DNA from: a virus
IMG/VR virus record: IMGVR_UViG_3300010354_000871
Span: 1-20,568 of that record
Direction: 5' to 3' (one strand)
DNA: 20,568 nt
How positions within the stretch are numbered: the stretch's first letter is position 1; each line of letters opens with the position of its first letter. The translations under genes and the position numbers were made by a program. The notes beneath the pieces are model-generated. The model worked only from the letters and a program-made list of their open reading frames with translations. It was not told where the DNA came from and searched no databases. Below, one piece after another: positions 15,945-20,568 of the stretch.

Positions 15945-17129
15945 CTACTCCTTAGCTCCTTGTGGCCTACCGCCAATTGACGGATTGGCTGCTGAACCTG
16001 CTATATTAGCAGGGATTCTAATTGTATCGCCACCAGCAATTGTGGGATACCGTAATTCTATTCTAGCTTCATTGGGCGTTATAATACCGCCATTTACTAG
16101 TGTTTGATGATAGCTGGCTATGTCTTTTAATTCTGGCTGTAGTGCACTAACGCTGCTGGTTATAGCTTCTACATCATAGCCAAAATATCGCTCTATAGCA
16201 CTTATATATAATCTGGCTAGCGGCAGCACACTTTCTAGGTAAAATAATCTAAGATTAGGGCTAATATTAGCATTATTACCGCCCATTAATAGTATTGGCG
16301 GCACTCCTATAGTAGTCATTATGCGTTCGCTGTGTGTTTTTATAGCTTGATCAAAATCTAGGTCGCTGAACTTTTGATCGGTTAGTTTTATTGGCTTTAG
16401 TCCGCTGTCTAGAATAATTGGTCGCTTACCACCACTTTTAGTATTATATCGCTGCTGCCAGTATTGCAGTGTTTTTTCTTTTGCCTGCTGCGATAGTGTG
16501 TTTTCGCTAGTAAGTACTAGTCCAAATACAGTGCCATTGTCAAAGAATTTTTGCTGAAACTCTTGCATGCTATAGAGTATGTTTATATTCTCCTGGCAGG
16601 CACTAAGGCGGCTAGCACCTCGATAAATACTTTCACTGTTTAAGTCTTTAAAGTAAAATACTTCAGTATCCTTAAACTCTACTGTACCACTGTAACGATA
16701 GCCACGTATATACAGTTTAGGGTCTGTGAGAATATCTACATTGTGTGCTGGTAGGTGGTACATAAAGGTACCATCATAGTGTATAAAGGCATTGCCCTCC
16801 AACAACAAGTCTTTGAAAATCTCACGACGAAAATCTTGTGCACTTTGATAGGGATTAGGTCTAAAATTTAACAGTGTGTTTAATGTTTTTTGACGAACAC
16901 CTATAACAACCCCATCATGTACTTTATCTTTAATATCATAGTCTAAGCTAGCGCAAGCACTAACTAGCATATTTACACTTCTGCTTACACTATCAATATA
17001 TTTAAAGGCATTTTGATTTGTTAGTATTTGTGTATTAGTACTAACATCACCGCCTTCATCATAGTGTATTTGTTGCTGTGCTGGATTTAACTTTGTAGTA
17101 ATCCAATTACGTATCTTTTCTAACGCCAT
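15945..17129 (-). CDS. Portal protein (HK97 family)
   Basis: A 394-residue portal, the usual length of the HK97 family. It forms the dodecameric ring at the head vertex through which DNA enters and leaves and to which terminase and adaptor dock. Visible family features: an N-terminal region with YIDSVSRSVNMLVSACA near 45-60, FRREIFKDLLLEGNAFIHYDG near 101-121, AHNVDILTDP and YRYSGTVEFKDTEVFYFKDLN near 128-165, EFQQKFFDNGT near 191-201, and TIGVPPILLMGGNN near 275-288. The tail is Gly/Pro-rich. The ATG follows an AGGGGG site and overlaps the HNH gene by 23 bases. Its last two codons provide the AAGGAG site of the capsid gene. Confidence 0.93.
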   Translation of the reverse strand: MALEKIRNWITTKLNPAQQQIHYDEGGDVSTNTQILTNQNAFKYIDSVSRSVNMLVSACASLDYDIKDKVHDGVVIGVRQKTLNTLLNFRPNPYQSAQDFRREIFKDLLLEGNAFIHYDGTFMYHLPAHNVDILTDPKLYIRGYRYSGTVEFKDTEVFYFKDLNSESIYRGASRLSACQENINILYSMQEFQQKFFDNGTVFGLVLTSENTLSQQAKEKTLQYWQQRYNTKSGGKRPIILDSGLKPIKLTDQKFSDLDFDQAIKTHSERIMTTIGVPPILLMGGNNANISPNLRLFYLESVLPLARLYISAIERYFGYDVEAITSSVSALQPELKDIASYHQTLVNGGIITPNEARIELRYPTIAGGDTIRIPANIAGSAANPSIGGRPQGAKE

Positions 17130-17568
17130 TTAAGCCCCCTGTAAACTCTGCAAAATAGGAGCCATAGCTACTGCCACGAAATACACTCTCACCGGACAAA
17201 TGTTTGCTGTGCTGCAATTCAATCCAATGTTGCTGTTTAGGTACAGAGCTAGGTATTGGCGATTTGCCATAAATGCCGTGTAGTTGTACATGATGTCTAT
17301 TACAGAGCGTATAAACAAGATCATATATTTCTACTCGGTGCTCTGCTATAAACTCATCACGAATTGCCAGAACCTTTTCATCAGTGCTAATATCATAACC
17401 TTTGCGCTTAACCCAAATCTCTAGTAAGTGTGTTAGGCTGTGCAGGTGATGTAGCTCTAGGTCGTTTTGCGAACCGCAAATATAGCAGTGAGACTTTTTT
17501 TCATAGGCACTTTTAGCTTTGTCTCTAATATGCTTGATTGGAATGCGTTTATTTGTGTTTACTGCCAT
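17107..17568 (-). CDS. HNH endonuclease
   Basis: A 153-residue protein with a zinc-supported HNH motif: Cys28-x2-Cys31 (CYICG), catalytic pair His40-His41 (LELHHLHS), and Cys89-Asn-Arg-His92-His93. The N-terminus is basic. There are two possibilities. One is a free-standing homing-type nuclease. The other is the HNH packaging cofactor that in many cos-type phages sits beside the terminase and stimulates its cleavage. Its place as first gene of the portal-capsid unit, on the same strand and overlapping portal, fits the second better. It has a consensus promoter upstream (17594-17623) and no strong ribosome site (GTGGA, about 10 bases away). The motif is secure; the role is inferred. Confidence 0.85.
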   Translation of the reverse strand: MAVNTNKRIPIKHIRDKAKSAYEKKSHCYICGSQNDLELHHLHSLTHLLEIWVKRKGYDISTDEKVLAIRDEFIAEHRVEIYDLVYTLCNRHHVQLHGIYGKSPIPSSVPKQQHWIELQHSKHLSGESVFRGSSYGSYFAEFTGGLNGVRKDT

Positions 17569-17593
17569 AAAATATTATTCCACAATTTTGATA

Positions 17594-17623
17594 ATTATAG
17601 CCTAAAAGGTATACAATTGTCAA
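17594..17623 (-). promoter_or_regulatory. Sigma-70 promoter for the HNH-portal-capsid unit
   Basis: Minus strand TTGACA (17618-17623) and TATAAT (17594-17599), both perfect, with an 18-base spacer. The predicted transcription start is near 17587, about 20 bases before the HNH ATG. The spacer contains CCTAAAAGGT, and the -35 is immediately preceded by a 17-bp dyad, so this promoter looks regulated. Confidence 0.85.
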
Positions 17624-17657
17624 TAGGTAAATTTTACCTACCCTAAACCTAAAAGGT
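17601..17657. promoter_or_regulatory. Operator-like cluster: repeated CCTAAAAGGT and a 17-bp dyad
   Basis: CCTAAAAGGT occurs twice (17601-17610, in the promoter spacer, and 17648-17657). Between them lies a perfect odd-centred dyad TAGGTAAA-T-TTTACCTA (17624-17640), abutting the -35 of the minus promoter. All three sites share an AGGT half-site. Spacing between the two repeats is 47 bases. The arrangement suggests a repressor or activator controlling the leftward and possibly the rightward promoter; no protein is known to bind. Confidence 0.55.
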
Positions 17658-17686
17658 CATAGCCAACTAACAAACAAAAACCAGGG

Positions 17687-17715
17687 TTGAAACCACAACC
17701 AAAACAGTGTATAAT
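17687..17715 (+). promoter_or_regulatory. Sigma-70 promoter for the GIY-YIG gene
   Basis: Plus strand TTGAAA (17687-17692), 17-base spacer, TATAAT (17710-17715). The predicted start is near 17722, about 23 bases before the ATG. The leader has no evident Shine-Dalgarno. The promoter is divergent from the HNH-portal promoter; the two -35 elements are 63 bases apart. Confidence 0.78.
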
Positions 17716-17744
17716 AGTAGTTTTAGACTAAAAATACAACTATC

Positions 17745-18308
17745 ATGAACAGCGGAATATATCAACTAAACTTTTCAAGTGGACACTACTATATCGGCAA
17801 AAGCGAAAACATACCCAAGCGCTGGGAAACGCATAGACGTAACTTCCAACAAGGTAAACACACACGCAAGATGCAGTGGGCCTATGACAACTATGGTATG
17901 CCAGATTTCCAAATACTAATGATCGTACACCCAGACCACATAGACCTCTACGAAGATGCCCTAATACAAGTTAGCTGGGTTGACCACCTAATACTCAACG
18001 GTACTAAACCACCAACAATCACACAAGAACAACTAGATAAACTTGATCAAGCGGAACGTACTACCATTGACGACCATAAGATTATGCAATTGGGTACCCT
18101 AGAACATATTGAGTGGTTGTGGCGATTTAAGGAGTTGTGCGAACAGTATAAGCAAGAATTACAAGAGTTAGAAGACGAGAATGAACTAGTCAAACAGCTT
18201 AAAAATCTCGAGCACACCAACACAACACTCGCCAACACTAATAGAGCACTAAAAGATGAAATAAAACACTTTAAAGGATTAAGCTGGTGGCAACGTATTT
18301 GGTACTAG
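17745..18308 (+). CDS. GIY-YIG endonuclease (homing type)
   Basis: A 187-residue protein, the only complete plus-strand gene. Catalytic GIY-YIG domain spans residues 1-90: Gly4-Ile-Tyr6, Tyr16-Ile-Gly18, Arg26, His30, a Glu70 likely to bind the metal, and Asn85. The C-terminal half (about 95-187) has no recognised DNA-binding fold and instead a charged coiled-coil (LEDENELVKQLKNLEH) and a Trp-rich end, LSWWQRIWY. Its stop overlaps the terL stop by three bases of a shared CTAG, so it fits exactly between terL and the control region. A free-standing homing nuclease is the natural reading; a role in packaging or exclusion of related phages is possible. It has its own promoter and probably an expression time different from the late genes. 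Confidence 0.85.
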   Translation: MNSGIYQLNFSSGHYYIGKSENIPKRWETHRRNFQQGKHTRKMQWAYDNYGMPDFQILMIVHPDHIDLYEDALIQVSWVDHLILNGTKPPTITQEQLDKLDQAERTTIDDHKIMQLGTLEHIEWLWRFKELCEQYKQELQELEDENELVKQLKNLEHTNTTLANTNRALKDEIKHFKGLSWWQRIWY

Positions 18309-18333
18309 ACTACATAGCTGTATAGTGCGTACC
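18301..18333. other. Imperfect hairpin at the convergent gene ends
   Basis: Outer arms GGTAC and GTACC enclose a near-perfect inner stem ACTACATA/TGTATAGT with one mismatch and one G-U pair. The overlapping stop codons of the GIY-YIG gene (18306-18308) and terL (18305-18307) fall within it. It lacks a T run, so it is not a typical terminator, but it may protect 3' ends or reduce collision of converging polymerases. Confidence 0.4.
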
Positions 18334-19594
18334 TGAGGGCATCCGCCATGTGCGAATATTTATCATGCTTTGGCCGTTCCTTAACCAGCCCCTCGCGATC
18401 ATCCCAGCGATACTGATCTAGCATTTCTATAACATGTGTACAGTCTTTATGCACACGTAATCTGCCCTGCTGGACCAGTGTTTGCACATAGGCAATGCCT
18501 GGTAACACATCTTTTTTGGCACGAGTAGTAGCTATTTCATAGTTATAGGCTAGATCAGCAGCAAATTGTGCAGCAGCCGAATCAATAAATACTGTTTCAA
18601 TATTCCAGCGATCTATCATCCTGTGAAAATGCTCACTATGTTCACGTGTAGTACGCTCCGATTCACAATAATCTTCTACACAATAAAAACAGTCCGTATT
18701 ATAATCATAGATGATATTAACCCAAGCCGTTTCGTCACGGTAACCTGGATCTAGTCCACTAAAGGCTTCACCACGTAACTCTGGTAACTCGTCAATGATA
18801 TACTCAGCCCTAAACCCCTCATAGATTTGTCCCAAGTAGCTGGTAAAGCTGGCCATATACTCCTGCTCAAATTCTGACTTAGGCATTGATCGTCTGGCCT
18901 CCTCCACATCACTAGGAGCCATCCTAGTATTCTCCGAATAGTCAGCCTGCAGACTACACCACTCTGGAAAGTTAGGGTCAAAGCCGCGCTGATAAAATCG
19001 TGAAAACCAGTTTTGCTTGCCGCGTGGTGTGCTAATAAATATTGCCTTGCTATTAGGCTTGTCTAGTGTAGGACGTAGCTGCACATTAAATGCCTCCTCA
19101 CCGCGCTCCGATAGAGCAGCTTCATCAAAAATTATAAGATCATAGCTGCGACCTACAGTACTATCAACTGTGCTAATAGATCCCATCCTTATAGTACTGC
19201 CATTTGACAGCTCAATAATTTTATCTTTAAGATTATCACGCTCTACTTCCAGGTCAAAATGCTTGATCAATTTACGCTGCAGCTCAAACGAGATTGAACT
19301 CAAATTATAGTTAGGTGATATAATTAATACATTGCAGTTGGGTACTAGGGTTACCAGTTGACCAATAATATTGGCTATGTATGTTTTGCCTAATCTGCGT
19401 GCAAGTGCAGCGCAGATAAAGCGATACTGCGGGCTGTTGACTGCATTGATTAGTGCGATTTGGGGTCTGTTGATTGTGTCGTAGATGTTTAGTAATCTAA
19501 GATAGTTGTCTATAGGCAGTTTAATAAATCGACGGCCGGGATCAAAGTCGGTAATATAATCACAGTCTACATCTGGTCTACTTACTACTAGCAT
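18305..19594 (-). CDS. terL: Terminase large subunit
   Basis: A 429-residue packaging motor. ATPase half: Walker A-type ARRLGKT (residues 65-71), an adenine-motif-like region upstream, Walker B LIIFDE (153-158) and coupling motif FISTP (186-190). Nuclease half with an RNase H fold: Asp282 (GLDPG), Asp338 (VFIDSA) and Asp418 (SHMADALRYA) are the likely metal-binding triad. It hydrolyses ATP to push DNA through the portal and cuts the concatemer. The length is typical. The ATG at 19594 has GGAG eight bases upstream and overlaps the 30-codon small ORF. It is convergent with the GIY-YIG gene and has no visible terminator. Confidence 0.95.
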   Translation of the reverse strand: MLVVSRPDVDCDYITDFDPGRRFIKLPIDNYLRLLNIYDTINRPQIALINAVNSPQYRFICAALARRLGKTYIANIIGQLVTLVPNCNVLIISPNYNLSSISFELQRKLIKHFDLEVERDNLKDKIIELSNGSTIRMGSISTVDSTVGRSYDLIIFDEAALSERGEEAFNVQLRPTLDKPNSKAIFISTPRGKQNWFSRFYQRGFDPNFPEWCSLQADYSENTRMAPSDVEEARRSMPKSEFEQEYMASFTSYLGQIYEGFRAEYIIDELPELRGEAFSGLDPGYRDETAWVNIIYDYNTDCFYCVEDYCESERTTREHSEHFHRMIDRWNIETVFIDSAAAQFAADLAYNYEIATTRAKKDVLPGIAYVQTLVQQGRLRVHKDCTHVIEMLDQYRWDDREGLVKERPKHDKYSHMADALRYALYSYVV

Positions 19595-19670
19595 GTGCTA
19601 ACTCCACTAGTGCTATGGTTGCTATTACGCTTAATAGTATGCTAAAAATGGCGAATTCTAGTGCTGTCAT
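19578..19670 (-). CDS. 30-residue predicted membrane peptide between terS and terL
   Basis: ATG at 19670 overlaps the terS stop as ATGA, with GAAGG as ribosome site. The frame runs 30 codons to TAG at 19578 and overlaps the first 17 bases of terL. The peptide is MTALEF, then a hydrophobic helix of about 17 residues (AIFSILLSVIATIALV), then ELAHASSK. A single membrane span with a short polar tail is predicted. Codon use matches the neighbours, and the ribosome site plus coupling on both sides suggest translation. It could be a regulatory peptide, a small holin-like protein, or only a coupling device ensuring terL translation. Confidence 0.6.
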   Translation of the reverse strand: MTALEFAIFSILLSVIATIALVELAHASSK

Positions 19671-20143
19671 ACACCTTCACCACTAATTAATTTATGTATA
19701 AGCTGACCATACTTGCTGCCATCCCCTTCGTTGTTAATTTGCACGTTCACCTGTTTTTGCGGGCCAGCCTGACCCTGCTTGGCCTTTTCCAGTTGTATCT
19801 CGCGATCTAGTAAGTCCATACTCATTTTATGGCTAAGGGCTAGTAGTTCTGCAATGTCCTTGCTGCTGCCAACACCCGACTCCTCCATTTCCATGAACTT
19901 TTGTTTTATTAGTGCATCCATTGCTCTACGCATTAAGAAGCGGTTGTTATAGCCAGTATCAAAAAATACGTGGTCTATATAGTTGCGTACCTCACGGCGG
20001 GCTAGTGTGGTTGTTACCAGTTCAGGATCTAGGTCCAGCTCGTGGGCAACTTGTCTGGCGTCTTGTACCTGCAAGTAGCAGTTGGCTATTTCTAGTGCTT
20101 CGGGGCTTATTTTGAGGGTTTCTGCTGGTAGATGTGTTGACAT
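19667..20143 (-). CDS. terS: Terminase small subunit
   Basis: A 158-residue protein at the classical position upstream of terL. An N-terminal helix-turn-helix-like region (QDARQVAHELDLDPELVTTTLARREVRNYI cut into two helices, about residues 25-55) would recognise the packaging site. A central helical region with RRAMDALIKQKFMEMEES and AELLALSHKMSMDLLDREIQLEKAK is the usual oligomerisation core, and the tail is Gln/Gly-rich. The start at 20143 was chosen because GGAG lies seven bases upstream and because the extended -10 at 20164-20169 lies inside the longer reading (from 20173), which would make that start untranscribed from this promoter. Confidence 0.85.
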   Translation of the reverse strand: MSTHLPAETLKISPEALEIANCYLQVQDARQVAHELDLDPELVTTTLARREVRNYIDHVFFDTGYNNRFLMRRAMDALIKQKFMEMEESGVGSSKDIAELLALSHKMSMDLLDREIQLEKAKQGQAGPQKQVNVQINNEGDGSKYGQLIHKLISGEGV

Positions 20144-20243
20144 AAATTTCTCCATTTTGTGTGAGTATAGCACTAGTGGTGGCTCTTCTGCAAGTTGAAA
20201 ATTTTTGGGTAGATTGGGGTGATTTGGGCGTGGTGTTCACGGT
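20144..20243. other. Leader before terS, no gene seen
   Basis: This 100-base stretch holds the terS-proximal promoter and the terS ribosome site. It continues upstream into a tandem ACGGTTTACGGTTTAGGGT element (about 20229-20247) that overlaps the end of the 34-codon small ORF. A packaging recognition site (cos or pac) often lies near terS, but nothing decides its position here. Confidence 0.5.
20164..20193 (-). promoter_or_regulatory. Probable promoter for terS-terL
   Basis: Minus strand extended -10 TGCTATACT (hexamer TATACT at 20164-20169) with a weak -35 TTGCAG (20188-20193) and 18-base spacer. The predicted start, about 20157, gives a leader of about 14 bases, ending in the terS ribosome site GGAG. 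Confidence 0.6.
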
Positions 20244-20348
20244 TTACGGTTTAGGGTCAGATTTGGCACCTTGGGCTTTTCGAAAAATTTCCATAAGGTA
20301 CACGTGTGAGTGGGCCCCACGGCTATAAATAACATAATAGTCTAACAT
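20244..20348 (-). CDS. 34-residue small ORF, apparently leaderless
   Basis: ATG at 20348 to TAA at 20244-20246. The peptide begins MLDYYVIYSRGAHSHVYLM, continues with a helical EIFRKAQGAK and ends in a SDPKP turn; it looks protein-like, with aromatic, basic and His residues. The promoter at 20356-20384 predicts transcription start near 20348-20349, at the ATG itself, so the mRNA would be leaderless; GGGGGG lies directly before the ATG, too close to act as a ribosome site. It precedes terS on the same strand. No family was recognised. It could also be a non-coding leader whose reading frame is accidental. Confidence 0.5.
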   Translation of the reverse strand: MLDYYVIYSRGAHSHVYLMEIFRKAQGAKSDPKP

Positions 20349-20355
20349 CCCCCCT

Positions 20356-20384
20356 AGTATACCATATGCGTAGCAGTTTGTCAA
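20356..20384 (-). promoter_or_regulatory. Strong promoter upstream of the packaging unit
   Basis: Minus strand TTGACA (20379-20384), 17-base spacer, TATACT (20356-20361), with TGG before the -10 forming an extended -10 element. Eleven of twelve hexamer bases match consensus. It would transcribe the small ORF and run on into terS and terL. Confidence 0.85.
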
Positions 20385-20391
20385 CTACCAC

Positions 20392-20405
20392 TCGTCAGCC
20401 GACGA
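20392..20405. promoter_or_regulatory. Small dyad between divergent promoters
   Basis: TCGTC-AGCC-GACGA, a 5-bp perfect dyad with a 4-base spacer, overlapped by a second dyad GCCG-ACGAA-CGGC (20398-20410). It lies 7 bases from the -35 of the leftward promoter and 8 from the rightward one, so a bound protein could affect both. Confidence 0.4.
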
Positions 20406-20412
20406 ACGGCAC

Positions 20413-20440
20413 TTGCTAGTTGCTAGGATTGGCGTATAAT
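20413..20440 (+). promoter_or_regulatory. Probable rightward promoter
   Basis: Plus strand TATAAT (20435-20440) with TTGCTA (20413-20418) and a 16-base spacer. Its transcript would begin near 20447 and give a short leader with AGGAG before the ATG at 20474. Confidence 0.65.
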
Positions 20441-20473
20441 GAAGATTCTTTCAACGCAACAGGAGTAGCTAAA

Positions 20474-20568
20474 ATGGCAACAGCCAAAGCCCCTAACTAT
20501 AGCCCTGAGCAAACTGCTCAGATTGTGGCCGACTATCGGGCCGGTGTTACGGTTGAGCAAATTGCCCA
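20474..20568 (+). CDS. Start of a small putative DNA-binding protein (3' end off window)
   Basis: Thirty-one codons are visible, from an ATG with AGGAG eight bases upstream to the window edge. The product begins MATAKAPNYSPEQTAQIVADY and then RAGVTVEQIA. The pattern of two helices (SPEQTAQIVADY, then VTVEQIA after a Gly turn) is that of the first helices of a helix-turn-helix domain. Similar N-termini occur in small proteins of aquatic phages that may act as regulators. It is divergent from the packaging unit and is probably the first gene of an early or middle rightward unit. Confidence 0.7.
   Translation, partial: MATAKAPNYSPEQTAQIVADYRAGVTVEQIA

Noticed and set aside
15944-15976. Eleven-codon N-terminal extension of the protease-capsid gene, from TTG at 15976
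   Set aside because: The start would be TTG with no ribosome site, while ATG at 15943 has AAGGAG in the end of the portal gene and follows its stop by one base.
20144-20173. Longer terS start at 20173
   Set aside because: The predicted -10 at 20164-20169 lies within this extension and GGAG is placed for the ATG at 20143.
20229-20247. Tandem ACGGTTT repeat, possible telomere-like or cos/terminase binding site
   Set aside because: Only two unit copies; the position near terS is suggestive, but nothing such as conserved R-sites or known overhang supports a cos call.
1-20568. CRISPR array, tRNA, integrase, insertion sequence or toxin-antitoxin pair
   Set aside because: No regularly spaced repeats, cloverleaf-like sequence, recombinase motif or paired small genes were seen; every large frame fits phage morphogenesis or nuclease families.

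Overview
The window is about 20.6 kb of the late (virion morphogenesis) region of a tailed double-stranded DNA phage with a long non-contractile tail (siphovirus type). Packaging, head and tail genes run almost without gaps on the minus strand, so the biological gene order reads from high to low coordinates. The sequence is AT-rich by eye and rich in CTAG. It carries promoters close to the bacterial sigma-70 consensus and AAGGAG-type ribosome binding sites. The lambda-like tail-tip set (chaperone frameshift pair, tape measure, M-like, DUF1833, NlpC/P60, TipJ) favours a Gram-negative, probably proteobacterial, host. I cannot name the host. No integrase, tRNA, att site, lysis gene or CRISPR array is visible.

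Layout along the minus strand: (1) 20473-20144, a divergent promoter region with a 34-codon, apparently leaderless small ORF; (2) small terminase subunit, a 30-codon predicted membrane peptide, and large terminase (20143-18305); (3) a GIY-YIG nuclease on the opposite strand with its own promoter (17745-18308), its stop codon overlapping that of terL; (4) a divergent control region with operator-like dyads (17594-17715); (5) HNH protein, portal, and a prohead protease-scaffold-major capsid fusion (17568-13952); (6) a terminator/alternative-hairpin element (13881-13947); (7) head-tail adaptor, a large 527-residue neck-region protein, tail terminator, major tail protein, and the chaperones joined by a -1 frameshift (13861-9117); (8) a strong terminator followed at once by a perfect-consensus promoter (9135-9052); (9) a 1730-residue tape measure protein, M-like and DUF1833 minor tail proteins, and a giant NlpC/P60-TipJ fusion that runs off the left edge.

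Together these genes package DNA (TerS/TerL, possibly with the HNH protein), build and mature the head (portal, protease-scaffold-capsid), join head to tail (adaptor, 527-residue protein, tail terminator), and build the tail tube and host-binding tip. The structural block appears divided into separate transcription units by terminators and consensus promoters instead of forming one late operon. This division, two gene fusions and several tiny ORFs are the most distinctive features. I found no unknown defence-type system. The least explained items are the 17.6-kb divergent operator region, the 527-residue protein, the small peptides near the terminase genes, and the switch-like hairpins after the capsid gene.
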